Source of the DNA: Pictodentalium vernedei
Lineage: Eukaryota > Mollusca > Scaphopoda > Dentaliida > Dentaliidae
Direction: 5' to 3'
Length of the DNA: 64,000 bases
Assembly (NCBI GenBank): GCA_031216915.1
Contig: CM062296.1
Location: 797,203,608-797,267,607, forward strand
A program made the translations under genes and the position numbers. Shown one piece after another: positions 1 through 10,879 of the stretch (positions are counted from its first letter, which is position 1; the number at the start of each line of letters is the position of its first letter). The notes below the pieces were generated by a model. It was not told the origin of the DNA and searched no databases. It was given only the letters and a program-made list of their open reading frames with translations.

Positions 1-113
1 ACGAATATTCAATACTGTAACCCGAGCCAATAAAAAAACCAACCCGCTAAAAATGATAAGCGGCAAGGATTGTGGTGCCAACAAAAACACCCTACTAAAA
101 CTCTATCAATTAT

Positions 114-312
114 TTATCCCTTTACCCAACGCAGACAATATCAAAATTTATTATTTTAAATATATTTTTTTTAAATTTCGACGAGCTCGTTCCAACAAGG
201 GGTCACATGATAGGGTTTTGTTGAAATTGTTTGAAAAAATAATACTTTTTCAACTGCTGAATTTGCATATTACGCGGGCGGATGCGGGCGATTCGTTGGG
301 TAAAGGGTTATC
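114..312. mobile_element. TTAA-type MITE, subfamily P2, copy a
   Basis: The ends read CCCTTTACCCAACGCAGAC on the left and GGGTAAAGGGTTA on the right. This matches five other copies in the window whose better-preserved ends are TTAA + CCCTTTACC and GGTAAAGGG + TTAA. The middle holds the family hairpin text (GCTCGTTCCAAC, then GGGGTCACATGATA). TTAA target duplications and CCCTTT-type ends suggest piggyBac mobilisation, which is inference. No coding. Confidence 0.7.
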
Positions 313-699
313 CAACCAGTCCTCAAATACGGAGCATCCTTAATCCTGAATCTCAGTAAAACAAATCTTTCCAAACTCTAACGCGTTCAAAACCACGCCC
401 TCCGAGTCCCTACCCGAACATCAACCGTTACCCTCCACAGGCTGGCTGACATCGAGATGTTAGAATCGCGTTTTAAAACATCGCGGATAAAACTCTTAAC
501 AGACTTCAAGACAGCAAGATCATTTCCTACAAAATGAGTTCCGGAAAAATAATCTAAAAGTACCCCCCCCCCCCCCTCTCCCCCATATCCGCCCCCCCCC
601 CCCCTAGAAATCAGACCTAACCAAGTAGCACCAACCCGTTTCTAACAATAACAACCACTGTCGCGTACAACACGACAACACTATCTTCTACACAACCAC
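313..699. other. Unassigned stretch with poly(C) tracts
   Basis: No gene is recognised. Two C-runs lie at about 560-576 and 590-604, separated by TCTCCCCCATATCCG-like text. The rest is unique-looking sequence of mixed composition. Confidence 0.5.
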
Positions 700-1365
700 A
701 AACTCGTGCTCACTGCAGAGTGGTAACTCTGTGTACAACAAATTGCAATTTTCGAAAATCGCGTCCACCTGATCACAGACAAATACACACATGTAGACAC
801 CCACGAGTGGATACGGACAGGCAAAAACTACCTGCTGCATAAACTCTGCCCCCCCCCCCCCCCCCCCCCCCTGAATAGATACTAGCATCGTCGTTACTGT
901 GTGCCGCTCATGGTTTGACCCTGCTCCGACCAGCTCACCGCCAATACTACCAGTTCGCAAAATACGGGACAAACCGACTGCGAAACCACAGTACAGTTAT
1001 AGGCATATTCATGCAAACACCCAGAGTGGATACGGGCAGGCACATAAACTCTGCCACCCCCACCCCTGAATAGATGCCAGTATCGTCGTTGTTGGGTGAA
1101 GCTTATTGTTTAACCCTTATGCGACCAACTCACTATCAAAACCACATCACAGCAACTCGCGTATATGTACATACCGACAACGCAACTACAGGACAGCTGT
1201 AGACACAGTCATGCAATAACTCAGAGTGGATACGGGCAGATGAATATCAGCAAGTCGCATAACTATCTGCATCGCGGATGGCAGCTCGTCGTTGCTGGGA
1301 GCCGTGCGCTGCTTGACCCTGCCCAGACCAACTCAACAAATCACTAAAAACTACACCAAAACTAC
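700..1365. repeat. Degenerate tandem repeat, three units of about 200-220 bp
   Basis: The anchor GAGTGGATACGG recurs at about 805, 1024 and 1224, giving periods near 219 and 200. Each unit continues through an ATAGATRCYAGTATCGTCG-like block and a TTGACCCTG-like block. The first unit contains a run of 23 C at 849-871. Short reading frames here follow the repeat and are not credible genes. Confidence 0.7.
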
Positions 1366-1938
1366 ACAAATCACTAAAAGGAACACTTAATCCACACACT
1401 GAATACCTCAAATGTTTTTTGTTTGTTTTTTTTTTTTTGTTTTTTTTTGTTTTTTTTTTGGAGGGGGGCTTCAAATACGACACCCTTACCTCCCTGAAGG
1501 ATTGGTGGATGACCCCCGGCCTTCAAAATAATATAAGAGTTTTCTCTAATCCATTTTTTGTGTAGCCGTTAAGGAAACTCATTCCAGGGTCACTCCTTAC
1601 CTGGCCTTACTGCTGGGTTTCTACATCTTCTCTTCAGTCCGACAAGGCCCTCCTATTTGGCTTGTCCCGTCCTAGAGGAGTCAAAAATATTCTTCAACGC
1701 TCGGCCTAAACCAACGGAGGCTCCCGGTAATCCTGGATCATCGACCGGATTTAGGGAATGTCTTACCTTTGGCACTTATGATCCTCTAAATGTGCTGGAT
1801 ATGTGCCGAGAGACAGACTATATTCATCAAGGAAGTTTCGCTCTGGGGCACAACTACAACAAGTGGCAGACTATACTTGCGTGAAGCAAAAAATCAATGG
1901 TAACCTCCTTTAACCGCTGAGTAGCTGAATGCGTACTG
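1366..1938. other. T-rich tract and unassigned sequence
   Basis: A T-rich tract lies at 1417-1460. A 75-codon plus-strand frame at 1657-1884 has ordinary composition, but I do not recognise it and see no start context or splice signal that supports it. It could be a fragment of a mobile element. Confidence 0.4.
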
Positions 1939-2044
1939 GTGGCTGTTCGGGCTCCCTTGCTTCTCCTACTGTGCGACTGCTTGGTGTGGAAAGTACTGCT
2001 AAATAAAGGGGGTCGTGAGGGGTTAGTTTACCCCCCCCCCCCCC

Positions 2045-2160
2045 ACACCGCCCAGCGCGCTTTAGGCGCGCTAAAACCTTCGGTTTGCTTGTTGGCTTTA
2101 CAAATCACCATTCGGGTCGCTTGCTAAAACCTACGGTTTGCTTTGTTGCTACAATTCATC
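2045..2160. repeat. Short direct repeat of about 50 bp
   Basis: GCTAAAACCTTCGGTTTGCT and GCTAAAACCTACGGTTTGCT occur about 50 bp apart, each followed by a similar CAATTCATCATTC or CAAATCACCATTC block. The pair sits next to a 12-C run at 2032-2043. Confidence 0.55.
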
Positions 2161-2175
2161 ATTCAACCTTCAGCA

Positions 2176-2535
2176 ATGGATGCTGTTATTTGTATAGTTT
2201 GCAAATCGGAAACACAGCCGCGACTACAAGCTCTTCAGGTTATCTGTAAAATGGCAACATCGAAAATGCACAAGCAGCATGACACAAGCAGAATACAGAT
2301 AACTTATGCACAGTAATGAAAGTTTTGCTTGGAAGTGTAAAACGTGTACCGATCAGCCAGTTCCTTCATCTGCTATATTGGTAGATTTGTATGAAGCTCC
2401 CTGATTTATTGTTGGACATTCATTCAATACCACAGACAATGAAAACTCTCATGCATCAGCAGATACAGCTAACGACACAGGTGAAAACGGCACCGAATTA
2501 ACAAATAATGACACATACGATAAGGAAGAGTAAGT
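2176..2535 (+). pseudogene. Decayed PHD-like zinc-finger coding fragment
   Basis: Conceptual translation starts at 2176 with MDAVICIVCKSE and PRLQALQ. After a frameshift near 2250 it reads WQHRKC, then MTQAEYR, a stop, and ESFAWKCKTC. The pattern C-x2-C, RLQAL, W-Q-H-R-x-C, Y, W-x-C-x2-C is the one I know from PHD-like zinc domains attached to MULE or FLYWCH transposon proteins in invertebrates. Two stops and one frameshift show that it is dead. A good donor motif, GTAAGT, follows the last codons at 2530-2535, so it looks like an old exon. A host-gene origin is possible but less likely. The motif reading is direct; the family name comes from memory of the pattern. Confidence 0.5.
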
Positions 2536-2615
2536 ACAAAATAGTTAAATCATTAAATCACTTCATCAGTCATCCAGGAAAGAAAGGTGCAACAAAGCTA
2601 ATAAAATTTACTGAT

Positions 2616-2698
2616 GTGACAACCGTTACTTATTCCCAGTTCCTTATTTGACATTCGTTATCAACCGATTTTATCTGGAAATAAGTAACGGTTGTCAC
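2616..2698. mobile_element. Small fold-back element, copy 1
   Basis: An 83-bp unit with inverted ends GTGACAACCGTTACTTATTC and its complement GAAATAAGTAACGGTTGTCAC (one mismatch). A second copy lies in the opposite orientation at 4535-4626 and shares the interior CATTCGTTATCAAC. Confidence 0.7.
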
Positions 2699-2773
2699 GA
2701 TCCCATAAAATTTACGTACAGTCCAGTATTTTTTAACTTCATTCTTTTTGTCTAGTAAACATTATTTAACTGA

Positions 2774-2799
2774 TCTCTCTGTCTGTCTCTGTCTGCCCC

Positions 2800-2830
<31 letters not shown>

Positions 2831-2842
2831 ACACACACACAC
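2774..2842. repeat. (CT)n / (AC)n microsatellite
   Basis: Simple repeat of TC dinucleotides with a few GTCTG interruptions, passing into ACACACACAC. Confidence 0.9.
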
Positions 2843-2990
2843 TTATGGCGGGTCAAAGATCATGCAAAATCAAACATATGCCGATCAGCACTAGCCGAAG
2901 TGGAAGATATTATCCTTCGCGAATAAAATAGACTTGTTTATTGGCTAAAAAGAAAACTTGACATGTTACAGTAATAATTGCATTTAAAAA

Positions 2991-3036
2991 AATGAATGAA
3001 TGAATGAATGAATGAATGAATGAATGAATGAATGAA
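2991..3036. repeat. (AATG)n microsatellite
   Basis: About eleven tandem AATG units. Confidence 0.9.
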
Positions 3037-3226
3037 CAAAAAATGCGACTCTATAATTATTTATATAGTTTTATTTATTTCAGGTTCGCCATCCGAGCAC
3101 ACAGAAGGAAGTTTAAAAATTTAAATTTAGGTAGTGGCGATTAGTTTGGGCTTCTGATGAATAGCCGATGTACAGTATACATAATATTCGTCGGGCTCCT
3201 GATAAATAGACGACCACAGTGAATTT

Positions 3227-3316
3227 GCCAGACAAATAGCATGTCCGCACTGTTTCAGCTATTCATCGGGCTACCGATGAATAGCTGAAACAGTGCGGAC
3301 ATGATATTTGTCTGGC
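3227..3316. repeat. Long hairpin centred on GCTACC
   Basis: Near-perfect inverted repeat: GTCCGCACTGTTTCAGCTAT pairs with ATAGCTGAAACAGTGCGGAC, extended by CAGACAAATA and TATTTGTCTG. The adjoining 3150-3226 holds diverged relatives of the same text (GATGAATAGCCGATG, TCGTCGGGCTCCTGAT). Confidence 0.75.
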
Positions 3317-3451
3317 CAGTTTTCGCAGTAAAAGTTGATAATATTTATAAGTCGAGGCGATTGGGACTTTCACCTTTTGAACGGAGAGCCGAGTTGATGC
3401 TCTATAAACACTCCAATCATCACGACTTGTAATATTCTAAATGTTTTGCTC

Positions 3452-4323
3452 CAGTGGCGTAGCCAGCCCAAAGCAAGTGAGGGGGACAAATTCATACACA
3501 TACAGGAACGTAGCTAGAACCGTTTTAATAAGTGGTGGGGGTGGGGGGGGATGCAGGAAAAGTATTCCAGGCTGGTGCGTCCCCTACCACCTCCCCCACC
3601 ACCCCCCCCCCCACCACCACCCCACCCCCAATCCTCACGAAACACAGATACAGATGTAATGTTTTTTGTCACGATAATGAGAGTATCCGGGAAATAAATA
3701 GGTCAGTTATTGAGCAGCCATAGGTCGTCGCTACCACGGGCCGACCATGGTTGGGCCCGTGGTAGAAAATTTTTTAATTCCAAGGTCCGAAAACCTCCAT
3801 TTCCTTGCATCTGAGCAGATATTTTTAAGTTTTTCATGGATATACATTCGTAAGATTTAACAAATCTACAAACTACCCCACTCCCAGATACAGGAAAAGT
3901 TTTGTAGGGTTTCACATTTTTTAAAATTTTGCGTCCCCCAGACCCTCTCTTCCCCCTCCTCCTCCCAGATGTAATGTGTTTTTCACAATAATGAAGCTTT
4001 CTGCCAGGGACAATAAATGAGTCAGTTATCGGGTAGTAAAGGATCGTCGCTACCACGGGCCGACCATGGTTCGGCCCGTGATAGAAAATTTTGGAATTCC
4101 AGGGTCCCAAAATCTTCATTTCCTTGTATCTGAGCAGACATTTTTGGGTTTTTCAAGGAAATACAATCGCAAGATTTAACAAATCTACAACCTAACCCAC
4201 TGGACCTAACCCCCCTACGATTTTTATGCCAGTTTTGGACATATTTCGAGGACCAACTTTGGGCAAAAGTGGGGGGGGGGGGGGACGTGTCCCCCCCCAA
4301 TCCCCCCCGTGGCCACGCCACTG
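3452..4323. mobile_element. hAT-type non-autonomous element with 8-bp TSD
   Basis: Terminal inverted repeats are CAGTGGCGTAGCCAG on the left and GTGGCCACGCCACTG on the right. Flanking octamers TTTTGCTC (3444-3451) and TTTTGCTT (4324-4331) match at 7 of 8 positions, as expected for a hAT target duplication. Inside, a block anchored on CTACCACGGGCCGACCATGG occurs twice, 319 bp apart (near 3730 and 4050). No transposase is present. The open frames on the minus strand follow the duplicated block. Confidence 0.8.
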
Positions 4324-4534
4324 TTTTGCTTTGAAAATGAACATGGAAACACTAATTTACATCCTTCTTCATATCATGACTCGTTGACAGTTTTTGCAAT
4401 ACCAGTACTTAACTTTTTGGTTCAGTTTCATCCTACCACTCTAACATCTGACGAGTCACCACCATAATGCATACACAGAGATAGGTTCGAGCAAAAGCTG
4501 AGGTGTCGAAGTAATTACAAACTTGTCCATGGAC

Positions 4535-4626
4535 GTGACAACTGCTACTTATTTCCAGTTTCGTATTATAAAATCAGTTGATAACGAATGTCGAATAAGG
4601 AACTGGGAATAGGTAACGGTTGTCGC
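4535..4626. mobile_element. Small fold-back element, copy 2 (inverted)
   Basis: Ends GTGACAACTGCTACTTATTT and AACGGTTGTCGC match the 2616-2698 copy in reverse orientation. It abuts the coding fragment at 4628. Confidence 0.7.
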
Positions 4627-4627
4627 A

Positions 4628-5030
4628 TCTCTAATTTGTCCGCTCTGATCTCCCTTGAAAACGTCCTTGACACGTGAAACAAACAAATATGAAGGTCAGT
4701 TTGTGGCAATAACCCTTCTTTAAAAATCTTTCTACTACATCTTTGTCTGTTATCATTACTTGTATTTTATTCCAAAAAGAGTCCCAATCCTTAAAAAGTT
4801 TTATCATGTTTCGTAATGTATGGCTATCCTCTCGTTGTACTAAATCTGAACACACAATATGACTGTCTCCATTTCCACCAACTGTCAACAAAGAATGGAA
4901 TGACATGTCATTGTTATTTGTTATGTGTCTTGCGTCCGCCAGGATAAGCTCAAAGAAGCGCTGAAGCGAGCTTTTCATTTCAGCATCTTGAATGAATATG
5001 ACAGTGACCCTCTTAGTTTACTACAAACTC
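4628..5030 (-). pseudogene. MULE / SWIM-type transposase fragment
   Basis: The minus-strand translation contains MKSSLQRFFELILADA, SDLVQREDSHTLRNMIKLFK, VMITDKDVVERFLKKG and, after a -1 slip, CLFHVSRTFSREIRADK. The order (FFELILAD, VQRED, vmxTDKDxxER, CLFHxxRTFxRE) is that of the RNase H-like core of ZSWIM1/3-related MULE transposases. The aspartate of TDKD is kept. The N- and C-terminal parts and the SWIM finger are missing, and the frame is broken before CLFH, so this is a fragment. Confidence 0.6.
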
Positions 5031-5064
5031 GATGTCAAGTGAAGGATAACAACCTCTGCCAATT

Positions 5065-5291
5065 TTAACCCTTTACCCTAACACGGAAAGCAGACGACAA
5101 AATTCTTGAATACCTATATTTTTATTGTTTGGCGTAAAAAATAGCTTATGACCCTCATTGGAACGAGCTTGTTCCAATGAGGGACCACAAGCTATGTTTT
5201 TTAGATGAAAAATAAAAATATAAAAAAATTGAATGGTGATTTTTGTGAATAGTACTGGCTGGTCTATGACCGTTACGTCAGCACAGGGTTC
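5065..5291 (-). mobile_element. TTAA-type MITE, subfamily P1, copy a (decayed)
   Basis: The left end is TTAACCCTTTACCC with GACGACAAAATTCTTGAA following. The central hairpin reads CATTGGAACGAGC / GTTCCAATGAG. The right arm TGGTGATTTTTGTGAATAG is the complement of the P1 arm CTATTCACAAAAATCACCA, so the copy is inverted relative to the one at 27825. The right TTAA is lost. Confidence 0.65.
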
Positions 5292-6224
5292 ATTGTTTTA
5301 TAATTTCCCAAGCAGGCGTTTTCTCAATTCCTCTAGCTATAATATTGACCCTTTCTCTCATGTCATCCCTCATCCACTTATCTCTCATGTTTTTTCCATT
5401 AGCTTCTCAAGTCTTACTCTACTTGGCAAGTATTTTGTGCATTACAAAGAAAATGTCCCAGGGTTTCCGTTACTCCTAAGCTGGACACTTGACACCCTCC
5501 TTCCTCACTTTTCCCGATTTCTAACTCAACTCTAGTGACTTTGATCTCGCTTTGATGAACTACAAAGGCCTACCAAAAAACCCATCCAGGCACCCCTAAA
5601 AAGCTGGCACATCTTTCTTGCACAGCCCGACCAACTCCAGATCGGCAGTTTCTATTGGAATCTTCGAGTACCCTTCTCCCTATGAAGCTGCTTCCCGGCT
5701 TTATTTCCAATTTTAGATTTTCATTCTCAATGAAATAATTCTCTATTAACTCCCAAACGCACCTTGTCATCATGTTCGGATGTTGAAGCACCATACATGG
5801 TTAAATGCCACATTACACCATCTGCTGTTTGGAATATTTACCAGATAATTCACACAGAAAAAATTCCCCATATTTCTTCTATCTTTAACAGATACATCCA
5901 CCCACGTTCCCACCCGACCCTTTCCAGTGCGGCTGTATTACTTGACTCAGTTATCCATCACCCCGCTTCATTTTGCAGAATCTTCCGAGTTTTTCGTTAC
6001 CATTTGGTTGAAGGGATAATATCTTTTCCATAGGTTATACTTTGTAGTTCCACCCTCTCCCAAATAGTTTCCCCAGAGAAGAATTATTAAAGCTTTTTCT
6101 TTCTGGACGTTTGAGTATTATTGAACTGATTGAGTATTATTTTCAAGCCTAGAAATAAGAAGTCTGTCAGTTGTAGAATGAGGTTCCCAGAGGGTGACTT
6201 TGCAGATGCTATCCCATACAGTGT
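5292..6224. other. Unassigned sequence
   Basis: No gene is recognised on either strand. A block near 6175-6215 (GAATGAGGTTCCCAGAGGGTG) is a diverged copy of an arm of the fold-back repeat at 51826-52055. The stretch may be decayed LINE sequence, but I see no reverse-transcriptase motif. Confidence 0.4.
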
Positions 6225-6443
6225 GCCAATTTATCCAAGCTTTATTATTTTTAATATCAGTTTATCGAATTTTTGTAAAAATCTCAACAAAACAATATCA
6301 TGTGACACCCCCATGGAACGAGTTCGGGGGGGGGGGGGGGGGGGGGGTCACATGATATGGTTTGGGGATTTTTTTCGAAAAATATTTTTTCAACTGCAAA
6401 ATGTGTATATTGCGCGGTAGATTCGTTGGATAAAGGGATAATA
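6225..6443. mobile_element. TTAA-type MITE, subfamily P2, copy b, with a 22-G run
   Basis: Arms CAACAAAACAATATCATGTG and TCACATGATATGGTTT identify P2. The right end ATTCGTTGGATAAAGGGATA runs into the Tc1 element at 6444. The apex of the family hairpin is replaced on one side by 22 consecutive G at 6326-6347. Confidence 0.65.
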
Positions 6444-8033
6444 CACTACTCAAAGTTTGCTAAGCACCACATATTTGACACATCATTGTGAAATTTTCTT
6501 GTGAAACATACGCGATATTTTTATATTTTTGGTGGATATGATTGAGGAATGTATTGAGATGGTCCGTAGTGTTTACATTAGCTCTCTTGACAGGCAGACT
6601 TTTCGTGACAGTCATGGAAAGCATGTACCCCTTGATTTTCACGATGTTCTCGTGTACTGTCCACACGTACATGACATGTCTAGGGTATTCAGTCTTCATT
6701 TCAACACAAACCCTTGTGATTTAATGATTGAATATGGCCAATGCAAATGTAAGAAGACATTTGTCTGAAGCAGAAATGTGGCGGGTTGTAGGGATGGGGG
6801 GAACAAGGGGCTACCCATCGTCAGGTTGGTGAAGCCCTTGGTGTGCACCATATGGTGATCACCTGCGCCTGGGCAAGATTTCAGCAGTATGGCACACCAG
6901 TCAGACGACATGGTGGTGGCAGAGACAGGGCAACATCTGCAGCTGAAGGCCGGTTTTTGATCATTCAGGCCCGTAGGAACCGCTTTGACACAGCAACCCA
7001 GCTTCGTAGTGACCTTCAGAATGCATTCTGGGTAAATCTTTCGACGTAGATTTTCCGAGCAAGGTTGCACGAAGGTGATCTCCGATCGAAAAGACCATGT
7101 ATTCGCATTCTGATGTCCCAGAACCACCACCAGGCACGATATGAGTGGGCCATGGATCACGTTGGATGGACCAGGGAAGATTGGCGACCTGTCATTTTTA
7201 CAGATGAGTCAAGGTACTGCCTGGACAACACAGATAGGCGTTCCAGGGTACGGAGAAGACCAGGAGAGCTATTCCATGCAGCCAACATTGCTGAGCATGA
7301 CCGCTATGGCGGAGGGCCAATAATGGTTTGGGGCGGCATCAGCTGGGATGGACGTACACAGCTATGTGTCCTTGACCGTGGTACATTGAGTGCACAGCAG
7401 TATATTGATGAGATCATGGATGCCCACGTCAGATTGTATGCAGGTACAGTGGGTGATAGATTCATTCTAATGGACGATAATGCCCGTCCTCATGTTGCCC
7501 ATGCTGTCCGGGAGAACCGACAGAGGGAGCGGAATGAGCGTATGGGCTGGCCAGAAAGATCCCCTGACCTCAATCCAATCTAACATGTCTGGAATGAGTT
7601 GCAGCTTGCAATTTCAGTCCGTCCAATCCAACCAAGAAGTGTCCAGGAGCTTGGTGCCATGCTGATCCAAGAATGGAACAACATCCCATAAAGGACCATC
7701 TGGAACCTGATTGGGAGCACGAGAAGGCGCTGTCAAGCTGTAATTAACAACAATGGGTCTTATACTCGATATTGAACTCATATCAGTTCGCTCCGTCAAC
7801 TTTTTGGCAAATATGAAAATTTTCCTCTCTTACCAATAATATCCTTTTTCCATGGTTATCGTATTCAAAAGCTAAAAAATAATGTCCAACACAAACAAAA
7901 TCTTAATTTCTGTACTTAAATCATTAAAGATATAATTAAATAAAAAATATACACACTTTTCATAACAATATTTCAACTAAAACGAAAAACAGGTAGTTAG
8001 ATATACTTGGTGCTTAGCAAACATTGAGTAGTA
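6444..8033 (+). mobile_element. Tc1-type (DD34E) DNA transposon, 1.59 kb
   Basis: Terminal inverted repeats begin CACTACTCAAAGTTTGCTAA on the left. The right end reads TTAGCAAACATTGAGTAGTA, its complement with two differences. TA dinucleotides flank at 6442-6443 and 8034-8035. The element interrupts the right tail of a P2 MITE. The enclosed transposase is broken. Confidence 0.85.
6734..7775 (+). pseudogene. Tc1 transposase, inactivated
   Basis: Start ATG at 6734 gives MANANVRRHLSEAEMWRVVG; a frameshift lies between about 6790 and 6830. From 6843 one frame runs to TGA at 7773, broken by in-frame stops at 7047, 7581 and 7689. The catalytic aspartates are the D of FTDES (codon 7203) and the second D of LMDDNARPH (codon 7476). 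Exactly 34 codons after the latter, where a Tc1 protein has its catalytic glutamate (SPDLNPI-E-HVW), the codon is TAA. The C-terminus NELQLAIS...EWNNIP follows. The protein would have been about 340 residues. Confidence 0.9.
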
Positions 8034-8035
8034 TA

Positions 8036-8335
8036 TTATTCAGTCGGAGGCTAGAGTGAAACCTCAAGACATCACGAAAATTAAATCGTGGGGAAACAAA
8101 TAATGACGATAAACCGATATGTTTTGTAATTACAACGGTATTCAATCGGTATTGGTTGAATACCAGTGTGTGTCAGTTTATCTATATGCAGTGCAGCACA
8201 ATACTCTTGATTTTGTTCACGTCTTGTCGCCAATAATTTCTGTACTTTACTACGATTATTAACCGTTTCTGTAGTACAACTTCACTTCTCCGCTAACAAA
8301 ACCATATCAATAGCAAAGAATAGTCTTGTGATTCT
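8036..8335. other. Unassigned sequence
   Basis: AT-rich with no repeat family or coding potential that I recognise. It contains the small internal repeat CGGTATTCAATCGGTATTGG. Confidence 0.4.
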
Positions 8336-8339
8336 TGTC

Positions 8340-9220
8340 TCTCCAACTTTGACCCCCTCTGCCTTTCTCATCTTTGTGTTTTGCTTTCCTCTTTCTCTTA
8401 AACCTAACTATTGTGATCACTATTTAATCCAGAAATTCCTTCGCCATCTACTTCCATGTCTATACCCCCCCCCCCCCCAACTCGTGGTCGGCCAGTACAT
8501 AGGCAATTATTGTTTTTGTGTTATTTCTTTCCCATGTCCATTTACCATTATACTTTGCTTCCCTCTTCTGTATCTTAAGACCCAGTTCCTTTGTGAATTC
8601 CAACAGTTTCCTCCCATTTACATTGATTTTCTTGTCTCCCCTTCCCACTGTACCCTCCTTTCCGCCCAATGTGCTCATTGGAATCTTCCAACAGCATGAT
8701 ATGAAATCCTCAGAAACACCAGTTCTGTAACATTAAAGCGCATGTGTGTCGCATAAATATCATTGTTCCACCCAGGGCCTGGTTCCATCGACTGTCAACT
8801 ACAAGTACACCCCCACCCCCACAGCAACGCTTTTGCTTTTTATCTTGCTTTTTGCCCATATTATTTCGTTTTCCATCCGATTTGTTGTATTTACTTGTAT
8901 TGGTCTCTGGTCATCACCGGCGCTAACTTCCGCTTCATGTTCATACCCAGTTCTCCTCCGTTTTCTGACAGCCTTATCGTCCCACTCCAAACCACCCCAA
9001 CCCTCCAATCTGATCAACTAGGTCATTCTACTAATCTGTATTTCATTTAGGCTTATTAAATCAAGATTCCCCCTCTTTCCAGTGGTTGTGATGTCATTTA
9101 TTTTCCTTCGGAGATCCTGGACCACGACAACTGGATTTGACGCTGAACCGATTACAATACCATCCACTCTGTCCCTAATATCCTCCATCTTAGCCCCTGG
9201 GAAATAAAGATTAGTTTGGT
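8340..9220 (-). pseudogene. LINE endonuclease-region remnant
   Basis: The minus strand encodes NEHIGRK, then INVNGRKLLEFTKELGLKI, KYNGKWTWERNNTKTIIAY and, past a C-run at 8464-8478, GLNSDHN. The order (N of DFNxHIG, NGxxLLEF, GKWTW, I[D/A]YVL, SDHN) is that of the APE-type endonuclease of LINEs of the craniofacial-development-protein-2-like group. The D of IDYV is A, the DFN aspartate is lost and frames are broken. Further upstream on the same strand (8790-9200) is a Lys/Arg-rich stretch that could be earlier ORF sequence. No reverse transcriptase follows; the downstream side is cut by unassigned DNA and the Tc1 element. Confidence 0.55.
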
Positions 9221-10632
9221 TCAGACAATCTGGGTGTTATGGTGTATAATAACATTAAAAGTGACAGAATGAAATCTGAAAATCAACAGCAATAACTCCA
9301 ATTTAACACTTCCGAAATTTAATTGAAAAAATTAATTTGAAAGGAAAATGGTACAAAAGCTTTTCCCTATTGGTTTACAGAAAAATAAAACAGAAATACT
9401 TATCAGTTAGTCCAAAATAGAGTTCAATAGAATCCAGTAATCCAATGATGAAGATACTTTCCAGCTAGTATTGTAATGTCCAGGAATGTGTTTTCAGAAA
9501 CTGTATCCAATAAATTGCAATGAAATATGCACTCAAAAATCCAGCAGTCTCCAATGAATTCCAATAAAGTACTCAGCAAATCTCAAATGGAAATAATATC
9601 AAACAAGTATTGGCTCCATAGATGGTTTTAAAATAATCCAGCAGAATCCTGAATTTTCACAAACTTAAATCCTGATTTCATAGGAAGAATAAATTATTTT
9701 CAAAGATTTGGAAACTCTTTTCCAATACAAAATGACAGAAAAAAATGTCACAGATATATTTTACAGAATATTAATATTCTCAGCTTACTCTCCAGTGTTT
9801 AATGAATACTGAATGTATAAACAATTGTTATTTCTCAATGTTGAATTTTGAGATGAATGAGTTGAAATATTTACTGATGTTATTATATAGTCTTCAAATA
9901 GAAAGTCCCACAACGGGAAATTTCTCCAATGTTGCTTTGTTCCACTAATCGCTGATTGGCTAAATTAAATCACTCCATTACGTTTCTAAACGACACTGTC
10001 CAGTTTCAAGTAAACAAGTGTTGTCCAAATAAAGAATTAGTAAGCTAAAAATAGACACTGTGTAACACTATTTGTAAACAAGTTGTTTAGTACATTTAAA
10101 GGTCACTCAGTGGAAATAAGTGACCACTCTAACCAAAGATGGCTTATATTAATTAAAAATAATTTTAGAAAATATTAATTGTTTATAACTATTAACCATG
10201 GGAATATCAATTCTGATAATGTAATAGGAGTCCATTACAGTAGGCCACAAACCACCCTATCTAGCACCCCCCCCCCCCCCCCATAAGATACTATCCCCCG
10301 CTACCACCAGTTTTTACTTATTTGCTCTGTTGCCACTCCCTACAACTCCTCTTTTACTGAACTGACCTATATCCCCACCGCCCGATACGAAGTCCCATCA
10401 CATTATTGGGAACGACCCCAATCTGTACCATCTGTAGTGACTAACACGTTGAGATTATATTTCGTGAACGCTACACCCGCTCTTCACCACATCACCCTCT
10501 GCTCGCCTATCAACTATCCTCCTCACCTTTTGTCTAGCTGCCCCCCCCCCCCCCCACCTTCATCCTCATCTTTACCCTCAAACCCCACTCTAAACACCGT
10601 TTAGACTGTCTATTCTCGCCATGCCTCTTTAC
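9221..10632. other. AT-rich unassigned sequence with two C-runs
   Basis: No open frame of note, no family recognised. Many short AATCCA or CCAATG words recur without a clear period. C-runs lie at about 10267-10281 and 10541-10556. Confidence 0.4.
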
Positions 10633-10740
10633 CCCTTATAAAAAAGTACCATGGTAAACCATGGTAAATCCCCAAATACCCTGGTAATACCATGGTATTC
10701 CAGGATATTTTGGGATTTACCATGGTTTTTTTTATAAGGG
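10633..10740. mobile_element. Fold-back element with CCATGG core
   Basis: The ends CCCTTATAAAAAA and TTTTTTTTATAAGGG are complementary. Inside, ACCATGGTAAATCCC pairs with GGGATTTACCATGG, and CCATGG occurs several times. About 108 bp, no coding. Confidence 0.7.
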
Positions 10741-10879
10741 ACCCCCCCCCCCCCCCTCTTCTCTACGGAATTTCCTGTCGAGCATCCCCTCACCCTCAAC
10801 AGCAAAAGTTATTTTCCCACTTCCTGCTCCTCTCTCCAAACGTTGGGGCCGGTTCGGCCAGGGGACGGTTTGGAAAATT

